A stretch of 64,000 nucleotides of DNA from an uncultured Clostridia bacterium (GCA_944383275.1 CALWOV010000001.1:1-64000); one strand, 5' to 3'. Positions 46,854-56,090 are shown, counted from the stretch's first letter. A program made the numbers and translations. The notes: generated by a model from the sequence alone, not told the origin.

Positions 46854-47435
46854 ATGGCAAAAACTAAGAAAACAGAAAAACAACAAAATGAAAAACAAGT
46901 TGAAGCAAAAGTTCCAGCAAAACGACGAGTTATAGGCTATATAGTTTATGTTACCTGCCTTGCTGGATTGTCTTTAGTGTTTATGCTGCAAATGGGTTTT
47001 ATTGGAGCAACTGACACAAGCACAGCAAACCCACAACCACTAACCTATCAAGAAACAACCACCGATACCGAAAACATTAATAATGGTTTATCAGAAAACA
47101 CTAACAGTGGTTTAGAACAAAATTCAATACAACCAGATAACAATGCTAATAATAATGATATAAATTATAATGCCAACTCTGTTATAAATAATGATATAGA
47201 AAATAATAACGAAACAATTGAAGAAAAACCCGATAACGATATTGTAGAAGAAAATGAAGAAAATAACCAAAACACTGAAGAAAAAAATGATGTTAATAAA
47301 AATAATGAAAATTTATCGAACTCTGAAAGCGATGATTTAAGTGAAAACATTGTTCAAAAAGATTTTATTGATAACCCAGAAAAAGCACTTAATGAAGATA
47401 TAAACAAAACCGAAAATGAAAACTACACGTTATAA
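46854..47435 (+). CDS. Membrane-anchored Asn/Glu-rich protein
   Basis: 193 residues. A basic start (KTKKTEKQQNEK), one membrane segment (GYIVYVTCLAGLSLVFMLQMGFIG, about 38-60), then about 130 residues of low-complexity Asn, Glu, Asp and Thr, presumably outside the cell. Unrecognised; such tails are often spacers in surface proteins. AAAGGAG precedes ATG. The stop codon is one base before a perfect cloverleaf of inverted repeats. Confidence 0.6.
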   Translation: MAKTKKTEKQQNEKQVEAKVPAKRRVIGYIVYVTCLAGLSLVFMLQMGFIGATDTSTANPQPLTYQETTTDTENINNGLSENTNSGLEQNSIQPDNNANNNDINYNANSVINNDIENNNETIEEKPDNDIVEENEENNQNTEEKNDVNKNNENLSNSESDDLSENIVQKDFIDNPEKALNEDINKTENENYTL

Positions 47436-47436
47436 A

Positions 47437-47515
47437 GTAAGGGAAGTAAAAATTTTATAATAATAAAATTTTTAAAAAACTGTCGTTTTTCCGTGTTCCA
47501 CACGGCTTCCCTTAC
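47437..47515. repeat. Perfect four-way-junction inverted-repeat element
   Basis: 79 nt in which every base except three loops can pair. Closing arms GTAAGGGAAG (47437-47446) and CTTCCCTTAC (47506-47515); inside, with no unpaired base between, three hairpins: 12 bp with AATA loop (47447-47474), AAAAAC-TGTC-GTTTTT (47475-47490) and CCGTGT-TCC-ACACGG (47491-47505). It has tRNA size but no T-loop or anticodon features. Either an RNA element in the 3' region of the upstream gene or a mobile DNA element. Confidence 0.8.
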
Positions 47516-47521
47516 TTTGCA
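47462..47521 (+). repeat. 60-bp direct repeat, copy 1
   Basis: Identical over 60 bp to 47632-47691, offset by 170 bp. It covers the right half of the first hairpin, the two other hairpins and the 3' closing arm of the cloverleaf, plus TTTGCA. Confidence 0.9.
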
Positions 47522-47582
47522 TTCGCGTCGCCTCGGTATCATAATTGCAAGCATTATGCTACACTCTTCTTCCTTGAATGTA
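47518..47582. repeat. Nested inverted repeat between the two direct repeats
   Basis: CATTC (47520-47524) with GAATG (47576-47580) encloses GTA-T-CATAAT and ATTATG-C-TAC (47536-47562). The sequence is richer in G+C than its surroundings and has no reading frame. Confidence 0.5.
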
Positions 47583-47631
47583 AACTTCAAACCTTAGTAT
47601 GTTGTAATATGTTATGTTAAAATATATTTAC

Positions 47632-47691
47632 AATAAAATTTTTAAAAAACTGTCGTTTTTCCGTGTTCCACACGGCTTCCCTTACTTTGCA
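47632..47691 (+). repeat. 60-bp direct repeat, copy 2
   Basis: Exact copy of 47462-47521. The 5' closing arm and left half of the first hairpin are not present here, so only two of the three hairpins can form. It looks like a 5'-truncated copy of the cloverleaf element. Confidence 0.9.
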
Positions 47692-47810
47692 GATATAAAT
47701 AATTTTCACTTATCGCATTTTATTTAATCGTTTTTATTTATATTTACATTTTCAATCAGCAAAATAAAATAATAAATTATAGAGAATTACAACTAATATA
47801 AACTATGTGA

Positions 47811-47877
47811 TGTTGTTTTGCTCACGATGTTCGCAAACCAATTTGCTAAACGCAAACCCGTTGTTCCAACGGCAACA
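47811..47877. repeat. Second cloverleaf-like inverted-repeat element
   Basis: TGTTG (47811-47815) pairs with CAACA (47873-47877). Inside are three hairpins: TTTGC/GCAAA (47817-47837), TTTGC-TAAAC-GCAAA (47842-47856) and CCGTTG-TTC-CAACGG (47858-47872), the last directly joined to the closing arm. An outer GATGTT/AACATC pair (47809-47894) is an alternative. Same plan as the first element, including a last hairpin that begins CCGT and has a three-base loop, though sequence differs. Confidence 0.6.
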
Positions 47878-47894
47878 CAGTTTGAATTAACATC

Positions 47895-47946
47895 AGTTTT
47901 GCTTGAATATACACTCGCTTTGCTTCGTGTGCATTCAGACAAAACT
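47895..47946. repeat. Long interrupted hairpin
   Basis: AGTTTTG/CAAAACT, TGAAT/ATTCA and ACAC/GTGT pair in order, separated by symmetric two-base internal loops (47895-47946). It follows the second cloverleaf directly. Confidence 0.6.
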
Positions 47947-48029
47947 TCCGATAATATAAATTAAAGAACAATTTTAAAAACAAATATTTTAAATAGAAAA
48001 TATTAATATATAATTTCAATATTTAAAAA

Positions 48030-48056
48030 TAAAAAAGAGCAATTGCTCTTTTTTAT
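48030..48056 (-). terminator. Terminator of the GLUG protein gene
   Basis: AAAAAGAGC-AATT-GCTCTTTTT (48032-48053), fully palindromic and usable from both sides; it starts at the stop codon of the reverse gene. Confidence 0.85.
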
Positions 48057-51031
48057 TATAAACCTTTTATTGTTGGGTATTGACCATCAATTAATGACCA
48101 GAATTCTGTGCTAAATCCACGGTTAGTGAATGTGCTTGCTTTCTTACAATCATCAGTGCTTGTTCTTCCGTCATCTGGTTGAACTAATTGCCAATTACCT
48201 AATCTGTATGAAGAATATTTTCGTTCAGCATTTCCAGCAAGACTGCTGTCGTAGATTGATGATTTTACATAACCAGCAACTTTACCTTTATTTTCATTAA
48301 ATAAGATACTAAGGTTAGATGCACGAATTTCACTTGATGTCTCACAATACATACTTCCAGAAGATGGAGTGTAAGTTACTGCAGAGAAGCAGTATTCTAC
48401 TGTTGCATAGTTACCGTTTCCAGATGAATCTGTGCTTCCACTGATAACTGATGCAAACCCACTCATTTTCTTACCGTCAAGTTTTGCAAAAGTTGCACTG
48501 TTTGTAATTTTACCACGGTCAATTTTTCCAGCCAAACCACCAATTTCATTACCAAGTAGCGTTACATTAGATTGAACCATAGAACGAGTTACACTTACAA
48601 CATTGTTGTCAGTTGTTGTGCTGTATCCAACAACACCACCTGTCCAATTCGCTTTAACGCTTCCACTTACAGTTTCACAAAGTTCTACTGTTGCATTGTT
48701 GCCCATATTGTATCCAACAATACCACCTGCATAACCTTCTGCTATTGCTGTGTCAATAGAAATTGTTGAACTTGCTTTACTGTTTTCAACACGGTAAAGG
48801 TTAAGACCTGCAATTCCACCAACATTTGCGTGACTTAATGTTCCGGTTACTGAAATTGAAGTATTATCATATCTAGTTGCATTAGAAACTATTGCATTTG
48901 TTTCTGCATTTGAACCAACAATTCCACCAACATTTACATTACCTTCTGTTGCTGATATTGAAATAACTGTTCTACTTTCTACATTGTTAAGTGTTGCATA
49001 GTTGACACCTGCAATTCCACCAACTTCTTTATATGATGAAGATTGAAGTGTAATTGTGCTTGTTGCCGCATTTGTGTTTTCAACCAATCTGTTGTTAACA
49101 CCCGTTACAGTTCCAACATATGTTCCTGCACTTATTGAACCTGTTACTCTACAACCTTGAATTTCACCATTGTTGTATCCAGCAATAATACCAACATTAA
49201 CACCATCACTTATATTTGCGCCTTCAACAATTATTCCATTAATAACACCAGAGTTATATCCAAATAGACCTGCGTAGTTATAGTGGTTAGTTATGTTAAG
49301 ACCTGAAATTATATAGCCATCTGGGTTTAGTAATGAACCAACAAATGGATTTTCTTGTGTTCCAATTGGTTCCCAATCATATCCACTAAGGTCGATATCT
49401 GAAACTAATGTATAAGTTCCATCAAGACGATTTCTTATGTTGTTAAGGTCTGCTGCTGTTGAAATTTCATTACTTATATAGTCTGAATATGGGTCGTAAA
49501 TGCTTAACTCTTCAACTGATGCACCATTTAAAATTAATGTTGGATATCCATCGTTAACATCCGCCGAATAACCCCAAACTTGTTCAAAGTTCCAAGTTGC
49601 TTCTACTTTAACTTTATTATTACCACTTTCTGTGTTATATGTTCTGTATGCTGTGGTTGTTAAACCTTGTGTTAAATCATCTGCTGATAAAACATTGATA
49701 AAGTAGCCTTGTGCAACAGATTGTGCTGTTGAACACCAACCAAGACCAGCATTATTGTTTAATGCATAAACACCAATAATACGGTTTACATTTTCATCAT
49801 CTGTGTCAACAAAGGTTGTTGGTTCTGTTCCGTCTGGGTTTACATTTCTTCCAACAATATAACCTTTTTTAGTTGTATTGTCTGCATCTATTGCAACAGT
49901 TGTGTAACAATTTATAATATTACCTTTAAGGTTTGTTGTGTAATCTTTAATTTCTGCTTGCACTTCTGTTGTTGCAGCGTTTAAACCAACCAAGCCACCA
50001 ATTACAACATTGTTATTTGTGTTTGATGAAACGATTGAACCACGAGCATATGCATTTCTTATTGTAGAACCAAAGTTTGCACCTGCAATTCCACCGACAT
50101 TAGTTGTTACATTTGATGTTGTAACTTCTATATTACCGTTAAATGAAACACGACTTATATTTATGTTTATTGTATCTCTGGTTGTTATACCAACAATACC
50201 ACCCACACCTATTTCATAAGATGGAGATGTTGCAAAAGTTGAATTATTTGTTAAAACTGCATTTGTAACATTAATTCTTTCTATTGTTCCTTTATTTTGC
50301 CCTGCAACTGTTCCCATCATATTTGCTGGTGCTGTTATGTTCACTGTGTCTATGTTCAAGTTACTAACTTGCGCGCCTGTTGCAACATATCCAAACAAAC
50401 CAGCAACAACTTGGTTAGATGTGTTGTTTATAGTTAAATTATAAATGTAATTATAATCACCGTTGTATGAACCAGTGAAAGCATTGCCTTCAGTTGTTCC
50501 AATTGGTGTCCAATTTTCGTAATCTTTAAGGTCAATGTTGTTAATCTGTTTATAGTGAGCACTTAAAGGACGACTTTCAGATTTACCAATGCTTGCTAGC
50601 TCTGCAGCATTTCTGATAACAAAAGGATTTTCTTTTGTTCCATCTGCAATAGTTACTGTGCAATATTGACCGTTAAATTTATCACGGTTAGAAAGCAAAG
50701 TAACTTGTGTTGAAACTGCACTTTCAGCAACGGCTTTAAAAACATAATCTTTTCCACCGTCTTTATTATCATTTTCAGAAATCATTTCTAGTGCAGAATT
50801 ATCATAGTTTAATTCCCAAGATGTTCCACCCTCTTTATTCTGGTGAATTACCGAAAGAGTAAACTCATCACCTATGTTTAAACTTTCAAGATTTTTGTTT
50901 AATAACAAGGTTTCATTATCACGCAAAAAGTAAAAAATAGTAAGCCCAAAACAAAGCGCAACAATAATAACAAGTAAAAAAATCATAAAACGCTTAAACC
51001 ATACTGATGAAGAAGCACTTACTGAACTCAT
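48056..51031 (-). CDS. Large membrane-anchored GLUG-repeat surface protein
   Basis: 991 residues. One N-terminal membrane anchor (FMIFLLVIIVALCFGLTIFYF, about 14-34; no lipobox), a short Ig-like stretch, then two long blocks of GLUG-type repeats. Each block is introduced by a sentence-like motif (ADLNNIRNRLDGTYTLVSDI, DLSGYDWEPIGT, NPFVGS) and contains many GGIVG/GGIAG/AGLFGY units predicted to form a right-handed beta-helix. Such proteins occur on surfaces of gut Firmicutes as adhesins or enzymes; no catalytic residues are recognised. AAGGAG precedes ATG. Confidence 0.8.
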   Translation of the reverse strand: MSSVSASSSVWFKRFMIFLLVIIVALCFGLTIFYFLRDNETLLLNKNLESLNIGDEFTLSVIHQNKEGGTSWELNYDNSALEMISENDNKDGGKDYVFKAVAESAVSTQVTLLSNRDKFNGQYCTVTIADGTKENPFVIRNAAELASIGKSESRPLSAHYKQINNIDLKDYENWTPIGTTEGNAFTGSYNGDYNYIYNLTINNTSNQVVAGLFGYVATGAQVSNLNIDTVNITAPANMMGTVAGQNKGTIERINVTNAVLTNNSTFATSPSYEIGVGGIVGITTRDTININISRVSFNGNIEVTTSNVTTNVGGIAGANFGSTIRNAYARGSIVSSNTNNNVVIGGLVGLNAATTEVQAEIKDYTTNLKGNIINCYTTVAIDADNTTKKGYIVGRNVNPDGTEPTTFVDTDDENVNRIIGVYALNNNAGLGWCSTAQSVAQGYFINVLSADDLTQGLTTTAYRTYNTESGNNKVKVEATWNFEQVWGYSADVNDGYPTLILNGASVEELSIYDPYSDYISNEISTAADLNNIRNRLDGTYTLVSDIDLSGYDWEPIGTQENPFVGSLLNPDGYIISGLNITNHYNYAGLFGYNSGVINGIIVEGANISDGVNVGIIAGYNNGEIQGCRVTGSISAGTYVGTVTGVNNRLVENTNAATSTITLQSSSYKEVGGIAGVNYATLNNVESRTVISISATEGNVNVGGIVGSNAETNAIVSNATRYDNTSISVTGTLSHANVGGIAGLNLYRVENSKASSTISIDTAIAEGYAGGIVGYNMGNNATVELCETVSGSVKANWTGGVVGYSTTTDNNVVSVTRSMVQSNVTLLGNEIGGLAGKIDRGKITNSATFAKLDGKKMSGFASVISGSTDSSGNGNYATVEYCFSAVTYTPSSGSMYCETSSEIRASNLSILFNENKGKVAGYVKSSIYDSSLAGNAERKYSSYRLGNWQLVQPDDGRTSTDDCKKASTFTNRGFSTEFWSLIDGQYPTIKGL

Positions 51032-51066
51032 TATTATTCTCCTTAACTACTTTATAAATCAATAAT

Positions 51067-51095
51067 ATTATACACTTTTAAAGGCTTTATGTCAA
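51067..51095 (-). promoter_or_regulatory. Consensus promoter of the GLUG protein gene
   Basis: Reverse strand TTGACA (51095-51090), 17-bp spacer, TATAAT (51072-51067): perfect match in both boxes. Strong expression is expected. The remaining ~285 bp to the MFS gene are AT-rich without other features. Confidence 0.88.
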
Positions 51096-51381
51096 TACCT
51101 TTTAGAAAAAACAAAGCAAGGAAAAGCAATATATTTATCAAAATTATATGTAAAAATTAGGCATTTTAATTTATGTATTTTGTTAAAATTTTTTGTTTAA
51201 TTAGATATATAATTTTATATTTTGCTTTTATGAAAAATATATTTAAAAATTACTTGACAATTTTGAATATAAAAAATATGTTAATTATATAGTAAAAAAT
51301 TAATAATTTTTTAAAAATTAGTTAAATTTTATTAGTTTAAATATAAATATTTTTACAAAATAAAATATATAAAAGGTTAAA

Positions 51382-52536
51382 ATGAGAACAATAAATTCGG
51401 TTTATATACATAATTTTTTAAATGGTATTGCAGACAGTATTGTTAAAGTTTTTGTTCCTGTTTTAATTTTGCAATATATGGGAAGTTTAACTTGGGCTAT
51501 TGCATATATTGCAATATATTGTTTTGCTAATCTATTATTAAGCGTAATTTTAAATAAGCTTATTTTAAAATATAATATCACTTCATTAATAATTCATATT
51601 TTATTTTTTCTGTTAACGCCAATTTTAATTGCATTTTGCCAATTTAATATTGCATTAATAATTGTTCTTGCCATATCAGGTGGTTTTGGGCAAGCACTTT
51701 ACTATACACCTGTTGAAAATTTATATACATATTCAAGCAATCAACCTAATATGGCTAGATATGACGCTTTCTGCTCGCTTGGGTATTTTATATTCAGTTT
51801 AGCATCGGCATTCATATTAAGTTCAACTTTAAATAATTCACTTTTATTTGTATGTATTTCAGCAAGTTTGGTTTATATTGCAAGTTTAATTCCATTTTTT
51901 ATAAAAAAAGAACAAGTTCCTAAATTTAAAATAAAAAAAATTAAAAAGTTTCCTAAACATAAATTTTATAAAATATTTTTTCTTTTTTGGATGTTTTCGG
52001 CAGTTGGCTATACCATTACAAATATGGTAATTCCTGTTTATATTTTTAACATAAATCCATCAATCGAACTTATTGGAATTGTTCTAGCAGCAACTTATCT
52101 TATAGAAATTGGAATTGATTATATTTGTAGATATTTAAGAGTTAACAATTTTCAAATATTATCAATAGCAATTTATTTTGTATTATTTACAATTTCAATA
52201 GTTTTAATTGTGTTATTCCCTAACAATATTGTGTTAGTAGTAGCAAGCACTGTTGGAAGTTTGGCTTATTTATTTTCTTATATTACAATGCAAGATTATT
52301 ATTTTACCGAACTTAAAAAAGATGGTTACGCACCTGCTGGAATAATGTATAAAAATATTGCCTGCTCTATTATGCGTGTTATTGTGTTATCACTATATTT
52401 TATTTCCCCATCATTTTTAACTATTTTTATTGGTGGAATTGTTTGTGCTTTTATGGCACTTATTCTTACTATTCTTCTAATGAAAACGCATAAAGAAAAA
52501 GAGATAAACAAAAGTTTATCTGGTTTAAAATATTAG
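51382..52536 (+). CDS. MFS-type transporter
   Basis: 384 residues, about eleven to twelve membrane helices in two halves with a cytosolic Lys-rich loop ([17 protein letters not shown], about 187-205). Resembles the major facilitator superfamily; the loop-2/3 motif is weak, so substrate and direction cannot be told. AAAGG precedes ATG. Its last four bases overlap the end of the convergent MazF gene. Confidence 0.75.
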   Translation: MRTINSVYIHNFLNGIADSIVKVFVPVLILQYMGSLTWAIAYIAIYCFANLLLSVILNKLILKYNITSLIIHILFFLLTPILIAFCQFNIALIIVLAISGGFGQALYYTPVENLYTYSSNQPNMARYDAFCSLGYFIFSLASAFILSSTLNNSLLFVCISASLVYIASLIPFFIKKEQVPKFKIKKIKKFPKHKFYKIFFLFWMFSAVGYTITNMVIPVYIFNINPSIELIGIVLAATYLIEIGIDYICRYLRVNNFQILSIAIYFVLFTISIVLIVLFPNNIVLVVASTVGSLAYLFSYITMQDYYFTELKKDGYAPAGIMYKNIACSIMRVIVLSLYFISPSFLTIFIGGIVCAFMALILTILLMKTHKEKEINKSLSGLKY

Positions 52537-52883
52537 TTATAAAATCCAAGACTTATTAAAAGTGCTTGATTTACATTTTGCATAGTTTTATAATCTAGCG
52601 CACCAATCTTTTTTTCCAATCTAGATTTATCTAAAGTTCTGATTTGTTCAAGTAGAACAACAGAATCTTTTTCCAAACCATATGTAGTGGCAGAAAGTTC
52701 GATGTGCGTAGGTATTTTTGCTTTATTGATTTTGCTTGTTATGGCAGCAACAATAACAGTAGGACTATATTTATTACCAATATCATTTTGAACAATTAAA
52801 ACCGGGCGCAAACCACCCTGTTCACTTCCCACAACGGGAGATAAATTAGCATAAAAAAGTTCACCGCGTTTTATGTTCTCCAC
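52533..52883 (-). CDS. mazF: MazF/EndoA-type mRNA interferase toxin
   Basis: 116 residues from GTG 52883, with TTGGAGG six bases upstream; this start gives the family N-terminus [35 protein letters not shown] (first part shown: [20 protein letters not shown]). Further motifs [11 protein letters not shown] and [13 protein letters not shown] are conserved. MazF cleaves mRNA at short sequences. The start overlaps the upstream small gene by 23 bp, the usual toxin-antitoxin layout. Confidence 0.9.
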   Translation of the reverse strand: MENIKRGELFYANLSPVVGSEQGGLRPVLIVQNDIGNKYSPTVIVAAITSKINKAKIPTHIELSATTYGLEKDSVVLLEQIRTLDKSRLEKKIGALDYKTMQNVNQALLISLGFYN

Positions 52884-53085
52884 AAGACGCCTCCAACCAT
52901 TCTTCATATTTTGTCAAGGTAAGCAAGTCGGTTTCTAAACTTTTTTCCAATAACGAAAGCGTTTCTTCCAAATGTTCGCCGTTGTATGCTTTTGCCTTCT
53001 TTGGCATTTTATGATATTTACCTGTTGGAATGTTCGCAATTTTTTTAGAAAGTTCCTTTGCATACTTGTTAAATTCTCTTGACAT
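52861..53085 (-). CDS. Putative MazF antitoxin, unfamiliar family
   Basis: 74 residues behind AGGAGATAA. Basic N-terminus ([17 protein letters not shown]), then [16 protein letters not shown] and an acidic helical C-terminus ([28 protein letters not shown]). Position and overlap with mazF suggest the antitoxin. It lacks the ribbon-helix-helix start of EndoAI-type and the AbrB fold of MazE as far as I can see. In Bacillus the EndoAI-EndoA pair also lies near acpS. Confidence 0.6.
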   Translation of the reverse strand: MSREFNKYAKELSKKIANIPTGKYHKMPKKAKAYNGEHLEETLSLLEKSLETDLLTLTKYEEWLEASCGEHKTR

Positions 53086-53262
53086 ATTAATTTATCTCCT
53101 AAAATTTAATAATAAAACCAAAATTTAAAAATTTTTAAAAAATTTTGAAAAATATATTAAAATTTCGATTTTTATAAATTCAATTTAAAATAGAAAAAAT
53201 AGATTGAAAAACATTTTTTTAATGAATTGCTATGTTAGTATGTTACTTTTTTGAAAAAATAT

Positions 53263-53296
53263 TTAAAAAACCATAAGAAAACTTATGGCTTTTTTA
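53263..53296 (-). terminator. Terminator of acpS
   Basis: CCATAAG (53271-53277) pairs with CTTATGG (53282-53288), A tract on one side and T tract on the other. It separates acpS from the antitoxin-toxin pair. Confidence 0.8.
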
Positions 53297-53309
53297 TTTT
53301 ACTATTAAA

Positions 53310-53681
53310 TTAAAAGATAATACAAACAGCACTTGCAAGATTTTTTGTGTTAGAAATAGAAATTTCTATATTTTTCTCGTCTAAACTGTTAAAAATTACT
53401 TTTGTTTTTCCTAAAAGCGAAACTTGTGGCTTTCCATCGTTATTTGGTAATATTTCAATTTCATTAAAACTTACACCTTTTGCTATACCAAAGCCTATGG
53501 CTTTTGCAACTGCTTCTTTTCCTGCATATTTCCCTGCCATACGCTCGGCCTTTTTTTGTTCATCATTAAATGAATTAATATGTTGCATTTCTTTATCGGT
53601 AAAAACTCGTTTTATAAAACTTTCATTTGAAAGTAACTTATAAAATCTTTCAACTTCCACAAGGTCATTACCAACTTTCAT
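53310..53681 (-). CDS. acpS: Holo-[acyl-carrier-protein] synthase
   Basis: 123 residues. Transfers phosphopantetheine from CoA to ACP. Mg-binding GNDLVEVERF near the N-terminus and AGKYAGKEAVAKAIGFGI are the family motifs. The start overlaps the recX end by 14 bp. Confidence 0.94.
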   Translation of the reverse strand: MKVGNDLVEVERFYKLLSNESFIKRVFTDKEMQHINSFNDEQKKAERMAGKYAGKEAVAKAIGFGIAKGVSFNEIEILPNNDGKPQVSLLGKTKVIFNSLDEKNIEISISNTKNLASAVCIIF

Positions 53682-54294
53682 CTTCCCACTCCTTGCTTAT
53701 TTTACTTAAAGTTTTTGAAATATCTTCCCAAGAAAAGCCACGACCATATAAAAATTTTGAAGTTTTCTGCAAGTTTTCTTTGTTTTTTTCTTTATTTTTT
53801 AAATGTTTTATTGCAAGTTCATATACTGCATCTTCTTGGCTTTCCAACTCACTTAAAGCTTTATCTATATTTTCTTCGCTTATTCCTTTTGACTTTAACA
53901 TAAATTTAATTTTATTTTTTCCGTATTTATTTTTCGACATACTTGTATAAGTTTTAGCCAAACCCTCATCGTTAATATAGCCATAATTTTTAATTTTTTG
54001 CATTACATCTTTTACAACACTTGGCAAATATCCTTTTGAAATTAAATAGTCTTTAACTTCTTTTTCGGTTTTGGTATATTTGCTTAAATATTTAATTGCT
54101 AAATCAAAAGCAATATCTTGTTCACATTCAAGTTGAATATTTGAAAGTTCATTTTCGGTAATTTCTTTACCTTCTTTAAGTTTATACTTAAAAATTGAAA
54201 AATCGTTTAAAATACAAGCAAATTGATTGTCAATATATATTAAAAATCTGTTCTTATCTCGTTTTTTTGCAACAATGCTTGTAATAACAGCCAT
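53668..54294 (-). CDS. recX: Regulatory protein RecX
   Basis: 208 residues of three-helix repeats: AIKYLSKYTKTEKEVKDYLISKGY, NYGYINDEGLAKTYTSM and GRGFSWEDISKTL are RecX-like (quoted in parts under twenty: TEKEVKDYLISKGY, YINDEGLAKTYTSM). RecX modulates RecA filaments. recA itself is not in the window. GGAGGAAAT precedes ATG. Confidence 0.88.
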   Translation of the reverse strand: MAVITSIVAKKRDKNRFLIYIDNQFACILNDFSIFKYKLKEGKEITENELSNIQLECEQDIAFDLAIKYLSKYTKTEKEVKDYLISKGYLPSVVKDVMQKIKNYGYINDEGLAKTYTSMSKNKYGKNKIKFMLKSKGISEENIDKALSELESQEDAVYELAIKHLKNKEKNKENLQKTSKFLYGRGFSWEDISKTLSKISKEWEDESW

Positions 54295-54303
54295 ATTTCC
54301 TCC

Positions 54304-54888
54304 TTAAAAGTGTTCCCAAACTTCTTTTGAACTTTTTTCAACACCTAAATTAATGCATAGCTCTTGCATAATACATAATTTTACGAATACTTTGTTTGAA
54401 AACTCGGTGTTTATAATTTTTATCTTACATTTATCTTTTAATTTTAAAAGTTCTTGATATTCTGAAAAATTTAGTTCTAAATCTTTCTCAAAAGCTTTTT
54501 CCCATAATACATTATTTTGTTTTAAAGTATCAATAGCACAACTTGAATAAGTTCTTAAAAGCCTTCCTGCCCCAAGTTTTACGCCACCAAAATATCTTAC
54601 TACTACAACAATAACATTTAAAAGATTAAGTTTATCAATTATTTCAAGCATTGGTTTACCAGCCGTTCCACTCGGTTCACCGTCATCACTTGCCTTGCTT
54701 GTGTTAAACAATTTATATGCATAACAAATATGCCGTGCATCTTTATATTGTTTTTTTAAATCATTTAAAAAATTCGTTGCGTCTTCTTCTGTTTCAATAT
54801 ATTTTGCAAAACCTAAAAAGCGAGATTTACTCGCTTCTAGTTCAAAATTATTTATTATATTTTTAGGTAAACTTAAAAATTGGTTCAT
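54304..54888 (-). CDS. yigZ: YigZ/IMPACT-family protein
   Basis: 194 residues. N-terminal UPF0029 domain with SRFLGFAKYIETEEDATNF, DARHICYAYKL, SDDGEPSGTAGKPML and VVRYFGGVKLGAGRLLRTY; C-terminal ferredoxin-like part. Homologues bind nucleic acid or ribosomes; exact role uncertain. Its ATG overlaps the tyrS stop by four bases. Confidence 0.9.
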   Translation of the reverse strand: MNQFLSLPKNIINNFELEASKSRFLGFAKYIETEEDATNFLNDLKKQYKDARHICYAYKLFNTSKASDDGEPSGTAGKPMLEIIDKLNLLNVIVVVVRYFGGVKLGAGRLLRTYSSCAIDTLKQNNVLWEKAFEKDLELNFSEYQELLKLKDKCKIKIINTEFSNKVFVKLCIMQELCINLGVEKSSKEVWEHF

Positions 54889-56090
54889 TTTAAAACAACT
54901 TTTTGTATAGATTTTTTACCTTTTTGCAAAACAAATTCGTCTTTATCTATCTTATAATCAATGCTGTATATAGTTTCGTTATTTACTTTTATTGCGTTCT
55001 CATTAACAAGCCTTTTTGCGTCTCCCCTTGATGCGCAAATTTTTGTTTCTACTAGAACATCTATTATGTTAGTAACTTTTTGCTTTTCAACTTCAATAAC
55101 AGGCATATTGCTTTCATCATTTTGCTCGAATGCTGCTTTTGCTTGTTCCATAGCCTTTTTAGCATTTTCTTCGCCACGAACAATTTTTGTTATTTCAAAC
55201 GCAAGTCTTTCTTTTGCTTTATTAAATTCTTTACCTTTGCAATTACAAATTTCTTTAATTTCATCTAATGGTAAAAAAGTTAACATTTTAAATAATTCTT
55301 CAACTTTTTCATCTTCAATGTTTCTAAAATATTGATAAAAATCGTAGTCACTGAATTTATTTCCGTCAAGCCAAACAGCGCCACCTGCACTTTTGCCCAT
55401 TTTTGTTCCGTCTGCTTTTGTTAAAAGTGGAATTGTTGAAGCAAAGGCTGGTTTGCCTTCTTTGCGTCTTATAAGTTCAACACCTGCAATAATGTTTGCC
55501 CACTGGTCATCTCCACCCAATTCATAAACACAATTATAATTTTTAAACAAATGTAAAAAGTCATATCCTTGCATTGGCATATAGTTAAATTCAAGAAAAC
55601 TTAAACCGTTTTCCATTCGTGTTTTAAAACACTCGTGTGTTAACATTCTGTTAACCGAAAAATGCAAGCCTACTTCGTTTAAAAAATCTACATATTTAAT
55701 CTTACCAATCCAATCATCATTATTAACAATTATAACTTTGTTTGGTGCTTTGGGGTCAAAAAAATTTTCAATTTGTTTTTTAATTTTTTCTATATTAACA
55801 AGGCGTTGTTCTTCACTCATCATAGGTCGCATATCATTTCTGAATGATGGGTCGCCTATTCTTCCTGTTGCCCCACCAACAAGAGCAATCGGCTGATGTC
55901 CTGCATCTTGCATTCTTTTCAAAGTTAAAAGTGCAACTAAATTTCCAATATGCAAACTGTCGGCAGATGGGTCGAAACCACAATAACAAACAACCTTTTC
56001 ATTTTCTAAAAGTTTTCTTAAATCTTCTTCATAGATTGTTTGTTTAACTAGCCCACGCTCTTTCAACTCATCTAAAATATTTTTAGCCAT
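54885..56090 (-). CDS. tyrS: Tyrosine-tRNA ligase
   Basis: 401 residues from ATG 56090, behind GGAGAAA. Class I synthetase: YCGFDPSADSLHIGNLVAL carries the HIGH-type motif, GGDDQWANI binds tyrosine, and KMGKS is the second signature. The C-terminal S4 RNA-binding domain (about 335-400: SRGDAKRLVNENAIKVN) is present. No T-box fits in the 154 bp to eno. Confidence 0.96.
   Translation of the reverse strand: MAKNILDELKERGLVKQTIYEEDLRKLLENEKVVCYCGFDPSADSLHIGNLVALLTLKRMQDAGHQPIALVGGATGRIGDPSFRNDMRPMMSEEQRLVNIEKIKKQIENFFDPKAPNKVIIVNNDDWIGKIKYVDFLNEVGLHFSVNRMLTHECFKTRMENGLSFLEFNYMPMQGYDFLHLFKNYNCVYELGGDDQWANIIAGVELIRRKEGKPAFASTIPLLTKADGTKMGKSAGGAVWLDGNKFSDYDFYQYFRNIEDEKVEELFKMLTFLPLDEIKEICNCKGKEFNKAKERLAFEITKIVRGEENAKKAMEQAKAAFEQNDESNMPVIEVEKQKVTNIIDVLVETKICASRGDAKRLVNENAIKVNNETIYSIDYKIDKDEFVLQKGKKSIQKVVLK

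Noticed and set aside
47462-47691. CRISPR array
   Set aside because: Only two repeat copies of 60 bp with a 110-bp gap, and no cas genes.
47437-47950. tRNA genes or integron attC sites in the structured gap
   Set aside because: No T-loop, anticodon arm or CCA; no attC-type core sites or integrase nearby.
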